Below are positions 1-8,411 of a stretch of 64,000 nucleotides of DNA, piece after piece. Source of the stretch: Microbacterium sp. SS28. Lineage in GTDB: Bacteria > Actinomycetota > Actinomycetes > Actinomycetales > Microbacteriaceae. Location: the NCBI RefSeq assembly GCF_022761035.1, contig NZ_JAKWJP010000004.1:62001-126000 (forward strand), in the 5' to 3' direction. The notes beneath the pieces are model-generated. The model was not told the origin of the DNA. It searched no databases and saw nothing but the letters and a program-made list of their open reading frames with translations. The translations under genes were made by a program, and so were the position numbers. The number at the start of each line of letters is the position of its first letter. Positions within the stretch are counted from its first letter, which is position 1.

Positions 1-624
1 ACGCCGCCGGCCGTGGCATCCCGCTCCGTGCTCGTCGCGACAGGACTGCGCGAGACGCTGCCCGCGATTCCGAGCCTGCGCGCGTTCTACGGCATGACCG
101 TCTTCAGCTGCGCCGCGTGCGACGCGTGGGAGCTGCAGGACCGCCCGCTCGCCCTGATCGGCGAGACGCCCGACCTCGCGGACCGCGCGCGGCTCATCGC
201 CCGCTGGACCGACCGTCTCACGGTCTTCACGAACGGCGCCGACGTCGTCTCGACCGTCGAGGAGGCCGAGCTCGCGGCATCCGGGATCATCGTCGAACGC
301 CGCCGCATCGACGACCTCGAGGGCGTCAAGGGCGCCGTGTCGGCGGTCCGCCTCGTCGACGGCACGCGCATCGAGATCGAGGGCGGGTTCGTCAGGCCGC
401 ACTGGGACCCGGCGCTGGACTTCCTCGGGGGCATCGACGCCGAGCGCGACCCCGAGGGGCACCTCGTCGTGGACGGCTCGGGACGCACGTCGGTCGCGGG
501 GCTGTATGCGGCGGGGGATGCCGCTGCCCCCGGTCCCCAGCAGCTCATCGTCGCGGCCGGCCAGGGCGCCCGCGCCGCCGCCGTGCTCGTGCACGATCTC
601 GTGGGAGTGCGCACGGCGCACTGA
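1..624 (+). CDS. Thioredoxin-reductase-like NAD(P)/FAD oxidoreductase, C-terminal part
   Basis: The 5' end lies outside the window; the frame is open from base 1. The visible part opens with an ATG-type dinucleotide-fold strand (VLVATG), followed by LPAIP. A CxxC motif (CAAC, about 109-120) lies in the sequence context where this class normally has CPYC. Near the C-terminus GLYAAGD followed by a glycine- and alanine-rich helix is the usual FAD-binding end of the family. The enzyme should be a cytosolic flavoprotein that moves electrons between NAD(P)H and a disulfide or small substrate. The atypical CAAC motif leaves the substrate open. It runs convergently towards the polyamine-type transporter and is separated from it by a repeated intergenic element. 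Confidence 0.75.
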   Translation, partial: TPPAVASRSVLVATGLRETLPAIPSLRAFYGMTVFSCAACDAWELQDRPLALIGETPDLADRARLIARWTDRLTVFTNGADVVSTVEEAELAASGIIVERRRIDDLEGVKGAVSAVRLVDGTRIEIEGGFVRPHWDPALDFLGGIDAERDPEGHLVVDGSGRTSVAGLYAAGDAAAPGPQQLIVAAGQGARAAAVLVHDLVGVRTAH

Positions 625-641
625 CCCGGCCCAGCCTCGGC

Positions 642-724
642 GCGTACGGCTCCGGAGGAGATGACGCAACCGGAGGAGATTCCGCGGTGTGGCGACCTCC
701 CGACGGGACAACTCCTCGGCTCCG
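642..724. repeat. Convergent-intergenic repeat, copy 1
   Basis: This ~83-bp element lies between the 3' ends of two convergent genes. It aligns without gaps to 6551-6633, with about 80% identity over the first 76 bases by eye. It contains two direct CGGAGGAGAT-like blocks and a 3' CTCCTCGG that can pair with the second block, so it can fold as a hairpin and may serve as a two-way terminator. Confidence 0.65.
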
Positions 725-752
725 CATGCCGGCCGGCCCGCGGCATCCCGAA

Positions 753-1553
753 TCAGCGCCGGGTCTGCTCCGACCCCGAGAGCCGCTGCGCGACGTAGAT
801 CGGGATGATCGACACGAGCACCATGACGACGGCGATGACCGAGACGATCGGCGCCTGGTTGGGCCGGAACATGTTGTTCAGGATGAAGATCGGCAGCGTC
901 GTGACGCCCGATCCCGCCGTGAACGTCGTGACGATGATCTCGTCGAAGCTCAGCGCGAACGCCAGCAGCGAGCCCGCGAGCAGCGCAGAGCGCAGCTGAG
1001 GGAACGTCACGAGCCGGAAGGTCGTCCAGACGCCCGCACCGAGGTCGGCCGAGGCCTCCTCGAGGTTGATCCCCATGCGCCGCAGGCGCGCGATCGCGTT
1101 GTTGAAGACCGTCACGATGCAGAACGTCGCGTGGGCGATGACGACCGTCCAGATCGAGAGCGGCACGCCCATGATCGTGCGGAAGAAGTTGTTCAGCGCG
1201 ATGCCTGTGATGATGCCGGGCAGCGCGATCGGCAGGATCACGAGCAGGTTCACGACGCTGCGCCCGAAGAAGTCGAACCGCTGCAGCGCGAGCGACAGGA
1301 GCGTGCCGAGCACGATCGAGACGAGCGTCGCGACGATCGCGATCTGCACGCTCGTGAGCACGGCGTTCATGGCTCCCTGCGACTGGAACGCCTTGACCCA
1401 CCATTCGAGCGTGAAGCCCGGGGGCGGCCACGTCAGCGACGTCGAGGTCGAGAACGAGTTCACGAGTACGACGAACAGCGGCACGTAGACGACCAGCAGG
1501 ATGACGCCCGTGACGATCGCGAGGGTGACGCGCGCGGACTTTCCGAGTCGCAC
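753..1553 (-). CDS. Spermidine/putrescine-type ABC transporter permease (PotC/YdcV class)
   Basis: Encodes 266 residues with about six membrane segments and the binding-protein-dependent permease loop (EASADLGAG followed by FPQL, roughly residues 165-190) that docks on the ATPase. The start is GTG at 1553, placed 9 nt after the stop of the preceding permease gene. It is the last gene of a minus-strand operon (ATPase, binding protein, PotB-type permease, this gene). By family it forms half of the membrane channel for polyamines or related cationic amines. The substrate is inferred from family and operon only. Confidence 0.88.
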   Translation of the reverse strand: MRLGKSARVTLAIVTGVILLVVYVPLFVVLVNSFSTSTSLTWPPPGFTLEWWVKAFQSQGAMNAVLTSVQIAIVATLVSIVLGTLLSLALQRFDFFGRSVVNLLVILPIALPGIITGIALNNFFRTIMGVPLSIWTVVIAHATFCIVTVFNNAIARLRRMGINLEEASADLGAGVWTTFRLVTFPQLRSALLAGSLLAFALSFDEIIVTTFTAGSGVTTLPIFILNNMFRPNQAPIVSVIAVVMVLVSIIPIYVAQRLSGSEQTRR

Positions 1554-1562
1554 CGGGGTCTC

Positions 1563-2486
1563 CTAGAGGTTGTCGAGGGCGCCCGTGCGGCGCACGAGAC
1601 CCAGGTAGCCGAAGATGATGACGATCGGGATGAGTGCGATCGCCGCCGCGAGCGGCAGGTTGTTCGCGGCTCCGACGTTCGTGTAGACGAGGTTGCCGAG
1701 CATCTGCGTCGTGCCGCCGACGATGTTGACCGTGATGTAGTCGCCGAGCGTCAGCGAGAAGGCGAAGATCGTTCCCGCGATGATCGCCGGCATCGCGAGG
1801 GGCAGGACGACGTGCCGGATGGTGCGCCAGCTCTTTCCGCCGAGATCTGCGGATGCCTCGAGCAGCGAGTCGGGCACGCGCTCAAGCCCCGCGTAGATGG
1901 GCAGGATCACGTACGGCAGCCACAGGTACGACAGTGTGATGACAGTCGCGGTGATGCCGTAGCCCGGCGTGTGCAGGCCGAGAGGCGCGAGCAGCCACTC
2001 GAGCAGCCCGTCCTGCGAGAGCACGGACCGCCACGCGTACGCCTTCACGAGGTAGCTCGCCCACAGCGGCATGAGGACGGCGATCACGAGCAGGCGCTGC
2101 ATGCGCGGCGAGGCGACCTTCGCCATGTAGAACGCGATGGGCAGCGCGATCGCGACGTCGATGATCGTGACCGCGAGCGCGATCCCCACGGTCCGCAGCG
2201 TGACCGTCTGGTAGAGCGTGCCCGTCACGACCGTGATGATGTTGTCGAGCGTCCAGTCCGTGACGATCTCGCCCGTGAACGAGTCCACGGTCCAGAACGC
2301 CGTCACGAGCAGCAGCACGAGCGCGACGATGTAGACGACGCCGAGCCAGAACAGCGGCGCGCTCAGCAGCAGCGCGAGCCTCGCGCGGGGGTGCGTGCTG
2401 AGCCACGCCGAGACGCGGCGACGCGGCGACGCCGGCGGAACGGGCACGGCACGCGTCGGCGGCGTCAGGTGGATCGTGTCGGTCAT
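1563..2486 (-). CDS. Spermidine/putrescine-type ABC transporter permease (PotB/YdcU class)
   Basis: Encodes 307 residues. I chose ATG at 2486 (MTDTIHLTPP) because GAGGAAAG sits just upstream; the frame stays open further upstream but that part is low-complexity and Arg/Ser-rich. A cytoplasmic N-tail of about 50 residues is followed by six membrane segments and the EASADLGGKSWRT docking loop. It pairs with the downstream permease to form the transmembrane channel. About 67 bp separate it from the binding-protein gene upstream. Confidence 0.88.
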   Translation of the reverse strand: MTDTIHLTPPTRAVPVPPASPRRRVSAWLSTHPRARLALLLSAPLFWLGVVYIVALVLLLVTAFWTVDSFTGEIVTDWTLDNIITVVTGTLYQTVTLRTVGIALAVTIIDVAIALPIAFYMAKVASPRMQRLLVIAVLMPLWASYLVKAYAWRSVLSQDGLLEWLLAPLGLHTPGYGITATVITLSYLWLPYVILPIYAGLERVPDSLLEASADLGGKSWRTIRHVVLPLAMPAIIAGTIFAFSLTLGDYITVNIVGGTTQMLGNLVYTNVGAANNLPLAAAIALIPIVIIFGYLGLVRRTGALDNL

Positions 2487-2553
2487 GTCTTTCCTCGAGA
2501 TGCCGGGGGCGGTGTTTCGGGTCACCGCCCCCGGCGGTCGGGTCAGGGCTGGG

Positions 2554-3735
2554 TCAGCCCCGGATCTCGGACCAGGCCTGGGTCCACTGCGAGTAGTCGA
2601 CGCACTCGACATCGGTGCGGCCGTCGACGCACTCGGCGATCGGGGTCGTCCAGTACCAGATCTTCGACGCGTACTCCGCGTCACCTGCGTGGTAGGCCTC
2701 GCAGTCCTCGCGGTAGTCGCACGCGGCGTCGCTCGAGGGCGCCTCGCCGAAGTAGCCGGTCGCCTGCGCGTTGACCTCGGGGCTCGCGATCCAGTCGAGC
2801 CACGCGTAGGCGCAGTTCGGGTTCGCAGCCTCGGACGCGATCATCCACGTGTCGGACCATCCGGTCGCGCCCTCTTCGGGGAGCACGACGTCGGTCGGCG
2901 CGCTCTCGGCCGCGAGGGAGTTCTGGATGACCTGCCACGTCGTGCCGACGACTGAGTCGCCGGTCTGGAAGGCCTGGATCTCCTTGAGGTAGTCCGACCA
3001 GTACTCGCCGACGTGCTGGCGCTGCTCCTTGAGCAGGTCGACGGCCGCCTGGAACTGCGTCTCGTCGAGCGCGTACGGGTTCTCGATGCCGAGGTCGGGC
3101 TGGTGAGCCATGAGGTACACCGCGGCGTCGGCGATGTAGATCGGCGAGTCGTACGCCGTGACCTTGCCCGAGTTCTCGCCCGCCTTGTCGAAGACGACGT
3201 CCCACGACGTGGGCGCCTCGGTGAAGACGTCCGTGTTGTACAGGAGCAGATTGGCGCCGTAGCCGTGCGGCACGCCGTACGACTGACCGTCGACCGAGTT
3301 CCAGGCCTGCTCCTTGAGGAAGTCGTAGACGCCGGCGTAGCTCGGGATGAGGTCGGTGTTGACGGGGGCGACGTCGCCCGCCGCGATGAGGCGCAGCGTC
3401 GCGTCTCCCGACGCCGCGACGACGTCGTACTCGCCGGTCTTCATGAGGTTGACAGCCTCGTCGGACGTGCCGTACGTCTTCGCTGCGACGGTGCAGCCGG
3501 TCTTCTCCTCGAAGCCCGAGACCCAGTCGACGGCGGGGTCGTTGGTGCCGTCCTCGACGTAGCCGGGCCACGCGAGGATCGAAACCTGACCCTCCATCTC
3601 GCCGAGCTCGTCGGCCTCTTCCGACGGGGCTGCGCTGCCTCCGCCGGACGTGCCGCAGCCGGCCAGGATCGCGATCGCGCCGATCGCGAGCGCGGCGCCC
3701 GCGGTCGCGCGCGCCGCGCGGGTCTTGTGCATCAT
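2554..3735 (-). CDS. Polyamine-type ABC substrate-binding lipoprotein (YdcS/PotD family)
   Basis: Encodes 393 residues from ATG at 3735 with AGGAAG upstream. It has a type II signal peptide: basic MMHKTR start, hydrophobic stretch, lipobox ILAGC with the lipidated Cys at residue 27. The mature protein starts with the SILAWPGYVEDG block typical of YdcS-like polyamine-binding proteins. Several cysteines near the C-terminus (CDYREDC, CVDG..VEC) may form disulfides outside the membrane. It would capture the substrate for the two downstream permeases. Putrescine or a related amine is likely, but only by homology. Confidence 0.88.
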   Translation of the reverse strand: MMHKTRAARATAGAALAIGAIAILAGCGTSGGGSAAPSEEADELGEMEGQVSILAWPGYVEDGTNDPAVDWVSGFEEKTGCTVAAKTYGTSDEAVNLMKTGEYDVVAASGDATLRLIAAGDVAPVNTDLIPSYAGVYDFLKEQAWNSVDGQSYGVPHGYGANLLLYNTDVFTEAPTSWDVVFDKAGENSGKVTAYDSPIYIADAAVYLMAHQPDLGIENPYALDETQFQAAVDLLKEQRQHVGEYWSDYLKEIQAFQTGDSVVGTTWQVIQNSLAAESAPTDVVLPEEGATGWSDTWMIASEAANPNCAYAWLDWIASPEVNAQATGYFGEAPSSDAACDYREDCEAYHAGDAEYASKIWYWTTPIAECVDGRTDVECVDYSQWTQAWSEIRG

Positions 3736-3796
3736 GATGTGCTTCCTCTCGGGTGCTGGACTGCTGTGTTCTCCGGGCCTTCGGCCGCGGTCTGAT

Positions 3797-3815
3797 CCCC
3801 GGCGCGCAGCCGGGG
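3797..3815 (-). terminator. Intra-operon hairpin between the ATPase and binding-protein genes
   Basis: CCCCGGC pairs with GCCGGGG around a 5-nt loop in the 94-bp gap between these genes. There is no T-run, so it more likely stabilises or attenuates the transcript than terminates it fully. Confidence 0.4.
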
Positions 3816-3829
3816 GAGCGGGCGCCGGC

Positions 3830-4864
3830 TCAGGTGCCGGGCGGAACGAGCGAGACGACATCGCCGTCGTCCCATGTGACGTGCACGCGGTCGCCGCGCT
3901 CATCGTCCGCGGCACGCGAGCGGTCGTTGCGCTCGAGCACCGTGACGCGCAGGCCGGCATCGAGATCCACGACGCGACGGATGCCGCTCCCCACGTAGAT
4001 CGACTCGACGAGCGTTCCCGGGGCCGAGCGCTGGCCCGCCGCGGAGGCGGCGTGCGCGCTCAGGGTGAGCTTCTCTGGGCGGATCGAGTGCTCGCCACGA
4101 CGGCCGATGAGCGCGGGGGATCGTTCCGCGTCGAAGAGGTTCGAGGTGCCGACGAAGTCCGCGACGAATCTCGAGGCCGGCTTCTCGTACAGCTCCCACG
4201 GCGTGCCGAGCTGCTCGATCTTCCCGTCGTGGAAGACGGCGATGCGATCGGAGAGGGTCAGCGCCTCCTCCTGGTCGTGCGTCACGAAGATGAACGTGAT
4301 GCCGAGGTCGCGCTGGATCTGCTTGAGCTCGACCTGCATCTGCTCGCGGAGCTTGAGGTCGAGGGCGCCGAGCGGCTCGTCGAGGAGCAGCACCTTGGGA
4401 GCCACGACCGTTGCGCGGGCCAGGGCGACGCGCTGGCGCTGCCCACCGGACAGCTGTGCGGGTTTACGGCCGGCCATCTGCTCGAGGCGGACCGCCGTGA
4501 GCGCCTTCATGGCGCGCTCCCGGCGCTCGGCGCGGCCCACGCCGCGCACGCGCAGACCGTAGGCGACGTTGTCGAGCACTGACATGTGCGGGAAGAGCGC
4601 GTAGTCCTGGAAGACCGTGTTGACGTCCCGGTCGAACGGCGCCTTCTTCGTGACGTCGTGTCCGAAGAGCTCGATCGTGCCGCTCGTAGGCTGCTCGAAG
4701 CCCGCGATGAGCCGCAGCACCGTCGTCTTGCCCGACCCCGACGGGCCGAGCATCGAGAAGAACTCGCCTGCGGCGATCTCGAGGTCGACGTCGTCGACGG
4801 CCGCCACGGTCCCGAACTGCTTCGTGAGTCCCGTGAGGCGGATGGCCGGCTGCTGCTCGCTCAT
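3830..4864 (-). CDS. Polyamine-type ABC transporter ATP-binding protein (PotA family)
   Basis: Encodes 344 residues from ATG at 4864 with GGAGAT upstream. The full ABC motif set is visible: Walker [10 protein letters not shown] (residues 40-48), Q-loop [12 protein letters not shown], signature LSGGQ (138-142), Walker [13 protein letters not shown] (about 158-169) and H-loop [14 protein letters not shown]-type C-terminal domain follows. It energises import by the two permeases and is the first gene of the operon, divergent from the FadR/Cache pair across about 134 bp. Confidence 0.92.
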   Translation of the reverse strand: MSEQQPAIRLTGLTKQFGTVAAVDDVDLEIAAGEFFSMLGPSGSGKTTVLRLIAGFEQPTSGTIELFGHDVTKKAPFDRDVNTVFQDYALFPHMSVLDNVAYGLRVRGVGRAERRERAMKALTAVRLEQMAGRKPAQLSGGQRQRVALARATVVAPKVLLLDEPLGALDLKLREQMQVELKQIQRDLGITFIFVTHDQEEALTLSDRIAVFHDGKIEQLGTPWELYEKPASRFVADFVGTSNLFDAERSPALIGRRGEHSIRPEKLTLSAHAASAAGQRSAPGTLVESIYVGSGIRRVVDLDAGLRVTVLERNDRSRAADDERGDRVHVTWDDGDVVSLVPPGT

Positions 4865-4906
4865 TGACGATCTCCTTCGATGTCGTCAGGAATTAAATCA
4901 TATGGA

Positions 4907-4920
4907 TCCAGATGTCTGAA
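4907..4920. promoter_or_regulatory. Near-palindromic operator candidate between the polyamine-type operon and the FadR gene
   Basis: TCCAGATGTCTGAA has arms TCCAGA/TCTGAA with one mismatch, beside an AT-rich stretch (4890-4904). It lies between two divergent transcription units, where a FadR-type regulator would be expected to act. No binding data exist here. Confidence 0.4.
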
Positions 4921-4998
4921 GATCCGCCCGTGTTACGGTCTTGTCACGGCGGGGGCGATGCGCATCCGCACACCCCCGAAGCGAACACGGAGAGCTCG

Positions 4999-5790
4999 AT
5001 GCCGCACGCGACAGGACGCCTCGACGCCGCGCGCGCCGTCATCTTCGCGCCGCTCGACGGCGCAGGCCGGGCCGAGCTCGTCGAGCAGCGACTGACCGAC
5101 GCGATCGTGAGCGGCGTCCTGCGCGACGGCGAGCGGCTGCCGAGCGAATCCGACCTCTCGCGCAGTCTCGGCGTCGCCGTCGTCACGGCCCGCGAGGCGC
5201 TCGAGGGCCTGCGCGACAAGGGACTCGTGCGCACGCGGCGCGGCCGCGACGGCGGCAGCTTCGTGACCTTCGACCGGGAGTCGGCGGGACGGATGCTGGA
5301 GCTCCGCCTGCGTGACCACTCGCGCATCGAGCTGCGAGACCTCGCCCTGCACGTCGGCGCGATCGCGGGCGCTGCCGCCGAAGTCGCGGCCGATCGCGCG
5401 AGCGACGACGACCTCGAGAGCCTCACGACGATCCACGAGCAGGCCGATCTCACGACCGCCGGCGGGGCGCGCCGCGCCGTCAGCCGCTTCCAGCTCGAGA
5501 TCGCGGCGATCAGCCAGTCCCCGCGGCTCGTCCGCGAGGAGATCCGCCTGCAGGCGGAGGCGGGGCCGCTGCTCTGGCTGTGCCTGCGCGAGCAGGAGTA
5601 CCGTGAGCGCAGCGCGTCCGCACGGGAGCGCGTCATCGCCGCCATCCGCGACGTCGCACCCGAAGCGGCGCGCGAGGCCACGATCCGACACATCACGAGC
5701 GCCTTCGAGTGGCTCGTGCACGAACGACTGAGGCTCGACGCGGCACGCCGCGACGAGGCATCCCTCCCTCTGCAAGGCGGTTCCGCATGA
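4999..5790 (+). CDS. FadR-type GntR-family transcriptional regulator
   Basis: Encodes 263 residues. I chose ATG at 4999 (MPHATGRLDA), preceded by GGAGAG; an upstream in-frame ATG at 4912 would overlap the operator region. An N-terminal winged helix-turn-helix (RLPSESDLSRSLGVAVVTAREALEGL, then the RTRRGRDGG wing) is followed by an all-helical FCD-type ligand domain. It is divergent from the polyamine-type transporter and overlaps the next gene by ATGA, so it probably represses the transporter in response to a small ligand. It contains several RRxxR segments but an otherwise normal FCD length. Confidence 0.85.
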   Translation: MPHATGRLDAARAVIFAPLDGAGRAELVEQRLTDAIVSGVLRDGERLPSESDLSRSLGVAVVTAREALEGLRDKGLVRTRRGRDGGSFVTFDRESAGRMLELRLRDHSRIELRDLALHVGAIAGAAAEVAADRASDDDLESLTTIHEQADLTTAGGARRAVSRFQLEIAAISQSPRLVREEIRLQAEAGPLLWLCLREQEYRERSASARERVIAAIRDVAPEAAREATIRHITSAFEWLVHERLRLDAARRDEASLPLQGGSA

Positions 5791-6533
5791 ACACGGTGGT
5801 CACGCATCCGGCCGTCGCGATGGCGGCACGGGTCGCCGAGACGATCGACGGCATCTTCGCGACGATCGACGGCTGGCGGGACCATCTCGAGGCGGTCCTC
5901 GGTGACGGCCTCGAACTCACGGCGACGGCGCTCGACCCTGTCGTCGAGCAGTTCGCGGTGCCCGCCGTCACGAACGACACGCTCCTCACGGGCGCGGGCT
6001 TCGTCGCGGCCCCGGGCATCCTCGCCGACGCGCGGTGGCACCTGGCATGGTGGCTGCGGGATGCTGCGGCCCCGCGCCGTCTCGCGACGATCGACGACCC
6101 CGGCCACGAGCAGTTCCGCGACTACACGGCGCTCGAATGGTGGCGCGTGCCCGCGCGCACGTCGGCGCGCCACCTCACGGGACCCTACGTGGACTACGTC
6201 TGCACCGACGACTACGCCGTCACGATCACGACGCCCGTGCGCCTGGGCGGCGAGATGGTCGGGCTCGTCGGGATCGACGCGCTCGTCGACCGCCTCGAGC
6301 ACGAGCTGCTGCCCGTCCTGCGCGCCGGCGGCGACGACACGACGCTCGTCAACGCGTCCGGGCGGGTCGTGACCTCGACGGACGCGAGCCGCGAGCCGGG
6401 ATCGATCCTGCGCCTGGAGGGACTCGCCGATGCCGTCGCCTCCGGGCGGGCCGCGGCATCCGTCGTCACGCTGCCCGGCGGCGCGGCCGTCCTGACCTGC
6501 GGCGACACGTCGCTGACGCTCGTCCTGCAGTAG
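5787..6533 (+). CDS. Soluble Cache-domain protein coupled to the FadR regulator
   Basis: Encodes 248 residues. The ATG overlaps the regulator's stop (ATGA), so the two are translationally coupled. Cache-like features appear in the segment GPYVDYVCTDDYAVTITTPV, followed by a glycine-rich turn and VGLVGIDALVDRLE, which resembles the ligand-binding PAS-like fold of extracellular chemosensors. There is no signal peptide, no membrane helix and no output domain, which is unusual for Cache proteins. It probably works in the cytosol, binding the transporter's substrate or partnering the regulator; that role is inference. Confidence 0.65.
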   Translation: MNTVVTHPAVAMAARVAETIDGIFATIDGWRDHLEAVLGDGLELTATALDPVVEQFAVPAVTNDTLLTGAGFVAAPGILADARWHLAWWLRDAAAPRRLATIDDPGHEQFRDYTALEWWRVPARTSARHLTGPYVDYVCTDDYAVTITTPVRLGGEMVGLVGIDALVDRLEHELLPVLRAGGDDTTLVNASGRVVTSTDASREPGSILRLEGLADAVASGRAAASVVTLPGGAAVLTCGDTSLTLVLQ

Positions 6534-6550
6534 CGGTCCGCGGGCGGGTG

Positions 6551-6633
6551 GCGTACCGCTTCGGAGGAGATGGCGCGTACGGAGGAGGATCCGCGGCGGG
6601 GCACCCTCCCGTCTGGACAAGTCCTCCCGACCG
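6551..6633. repeat. Convergent-intergenic repeat, copy 2
   Basis: Gap-free match to 642-724. It lies between the 3' ends of the Cache gene and the convergent TetR gene. The second GGAGGAGGA block faces GTCCTCCCG, so pairing potential is kept although the bases differ from copy 1. Confidence 0.65.
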
Positions 6634-6653
6634 GCCAACGCTCCGGTCGCCCC

Positions 6654-6682
6654 GCGAGCGAAGCGAGACGAAGCGCCGAGCC
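6654..6682. repeat. GAGCGAAGCG-type short intergenic repeat, copy 1
   Basis: The block GCGAGCGAAGCGAGACGAAG, continued by CGCCGAGCC, recurs with a few changes at 45603-45632, also outside genes. No function is evident. Confidence 0.4.
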
Positions 6683-6692
6683 CGCGTGCAGC

Positions 6693-7337
6693 TCAGGCGA
6701 GGGCCTCGAGGTCCTCGGGCCGAGCGCCGAGCGCGAGCAGGCGGTCGCGCATCGCGGCGGCCGCGAGGTCGTAGGCCGAGTCGTCACCCGTCATGAGCGA
6801 GCGGGCGTTCGCCTCGTTGTCGAGCGCGACGAGCTCGAACGCGAGACGCCGCACCGTCCCTTCGTCGGCACGCAGCTCGCCCGCCTCGGCGGCATGGCGG
6901 GCCTGCGCCTCGACGTAGCCGTACCAGTCGCGCAGCCAGCCGCGCACGGAGTCGCGCACGGGCCCGGGCTTGGAGTCGACGTCGGCCGCCGTCGCGGCGA
7001 AGAAGCAGCCGCCCGTGAAGACGCGCGTGCGGGAGTAGTCGAGCGCGCTGCGCATGAGCATCGCGAGACGCCGGGTGCCCCGCGGCTGCACGCGGACGGG
7101 CTCGACGACGACCTCGCGGAAGACTTCGGCCGCCGCCGCGACGGCCGCGAGCTGGAGCGCCTCCTTGCCCCCGAACAGCGTCGCGATGCTGCTCTTGCTC
7201 ATGCCGGCAGACTCGGCGAGGCGCCCGATCGTGAGGCCGTCGAGTCCCTCGACCGAGGCGAGATCCGTCGCGCGCTCGAGCACGATGCGGCGTGAGGCGT
7301 CGCCTCGCAGGCGCCGCCGGTCGATCGTCTCGGACAT
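6693..7337 (-). CDS. TetR-family transcriptional regulator
   Basis: Encodes 214 residues from ATG at 7337 (MSETIDRRR). The N-terminal HTH is clear (LTIGRLAESAGMSKSSIATLFGGKEAL, about residues 40-65), followed by an all-helical ligand domain. The start lies 6 nt after a TACACT -10 hexamer, so the mRNA may be leaderless, though AGGGGG directly precedes the ATG. It is divergent from an alpha/beta hydrolase gene, and the shared 71-bp spacer carries two copies of CGATCGTTCGTAT. Repression of both genes until a ligand is bound is the usual arrangement for such pairs. Confidence 0.85.
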   Translation of the reverse strand: MSETIDRRRLRGDASRRIVLERATDLASVEGLDGLTIGRLAESAGMSKSSIATLFGGKEALQLAAVAAAAEVFREVVVEPVRVQPRGTRRLAMLMRSALDYSRTRVFTGGCFFAATAADVDSKPGPVRDSVRGWLRDWYGYVEAQARHAAEAGELRADEGTVRRLAFELVALDNEANARSLMTGDDSAYDLAAAAMRDRLLALGARPEDLEALA

Positions 7338-7343
7338 CCCCCT

Positions 7344-7389
7344 AGTGTAAGTACGATCGTTCGTATAGTCTACGACCGATCGTTCGTAT
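7344..7389. promoter_or_regulatory. Divergent TetR/hydrolase promoter with twin operator repeats
   Basis: CGATCGTTCGTAT occurs at 7354-7366 and 7377-7389, 23 bp apart, each centred on the palindrome CGATCG. On the plus strand TATAGT (7364-7369) is a good -10 for the hydrolase. On the minus strand TACACT (7349-7344) is a -10 for the regulator. The operators flank or cover both -10 elements. Confidence 0.6.
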
Positions 7390-7408
7390 TTCTTTCGGAG
7401 GTTCCGCA

Positions 7409-8290
7409 ATGCAGCTCTCCCGTACCCGCTCGGCGCTCCGCGCGACGAGCGCCGTCTCGCCCGACCTCGCCGGCTCGATTGCGCTGCGCGCGTTCTTCCA
7501 GACCCAGCCGCGCCTCGCGCTTCGAGAGGCGGATGCCGTCACCGACGGAGCCGCCGAGCGCGACAGCATCCGGCTCCGCAGCATCGAGTTGGCGACCTAC
7601 CGCTGGGGCCGCGGGGACGACACCGTCCTGCTCGTCCACGGCTGGCGCGGCCGCGCCTCGCAGTTCGCGCCGCTCGTGCGTGAGCTCGTCGCCGAGGGGT
7701 TCCACGTCGTATCGTTCGACGCGCCCGCGCACGGGGCATCCGGGCCGGGCCGCACCGACATCCGCGACTGGATCGCAGCGATCGACGCGCTGCAGCAGCG
7801 CCACGGGCGCTTCCGGCTCGTCGTCGGCCACTCGTTCGGCGCGCTCGCGGCGCTCACGGCGGTGCGGGCCGGCACGACGACGGGGCGCGTCGCGACGATC
7901 GCGGGCGCCGGCACGCCGCAGGTGTTCATCGACCAGTTCACGACGGCGATGCTCGACCTTCCGCCGCGCGCGAAGGCCGCGTTCGAGCAGCGCTTCCTGC
8001 GGCGGTTCGGGCTCGACGCGGCATCCGCTCGACGGATCTTCGATGCCGTCGCCGATCCGCTGCCCGCTCCGCTCGAACTGCTCGCGGTGCACGACGACAC
8101 CGACCGGCAGGTGCCGCTCGCGGCGACGACCGACCTCGTCGCGGCTCACGGCGACCGCGCGCGCTTCGTGCCGACGCACGGGTTCGGCCACAATCGCGTG
8201 ATCGGCGCCGATCAGACGCTCGACGGGATCGTCGCCTTCGCGGCCGGCGGACTCGAGCGCGTCGACGCCGTGCGGGCGCGCACGGCGTAG
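7409..8290 (+). CDS. Alpha/beta-hydrolase
   Basis: Encodes 293 residues from ATG at 7409 with GGAGG upstream. The fold's marks are LLVHGW (oxyanion loop, about 75-80), DAPAHG, the nucleophile elbow GHSFG with Ser at about 142, an acidic residue in VHDDTDRQVP and a catalytic His candidate in GFGHNR. It is a cytosolic serine hydrolase of unknown substrate with no signal peptide. It is probably controlled by the divergent TetR regulator. The first ~45 residues precede the hydrolase core. Confidence 0.82.
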   Translation: MQLSRTRSALRATSAVSPDLAGSIALRAFFQTQPRLALREADAVTDGAAERDSIRLRSIELATYRWGRGDDTVLLVHGWRGRASQFAPLVRELVAEGFHVVSFDAPAHGASGPGRTDIRDWIAAIDALQQRHGRFRLVVGHSFGALAALTAVRAGTTTGRVATIAGAGTPQVFIDQFTTAMLDLPPRAKAAFEQRFLRRFGLDAASARRIFDAVADPLPAPLELLAVHDDTDRQVPLAATTDLVAAHGDRARFVPTHGFGHNRVIGADQTLDGIVAFAAGGLERVDAVRARTA

Positions 8291-8371
8291 GGCTCACCGT
8301 TTCGCCGGAGACCGCCGCTTCGTCGGAGGCGCGCGGCGCGTCATCCTGCGCCGTGGTGATCTCCCGCGCTG
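8291..8371. repeat. Convergent-intergenic repeat, degenerate copy 3
   Basis: Shares the spacing of two CG-NN-GGAG blocks and scattered identity (about two thirds over the first 38 bases by eye) with 6551-6633. It again lies between convergent genes. Assignment is weaker than for copies 1 and 2. Confidence 0.4.
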
Positions 8372-8411
8372 CGACGCGACGTAGACACCCCTCGACCGCC
8401 GAGTGGTCGGA

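Noticed and set aside
117..2774. 885-residue open frame on the plus strand
   Set aside because: Arg/Asp-rich composition and antisense position over the polyamine permeases and lipoprotein mark it as a shadow of high-GC codons.
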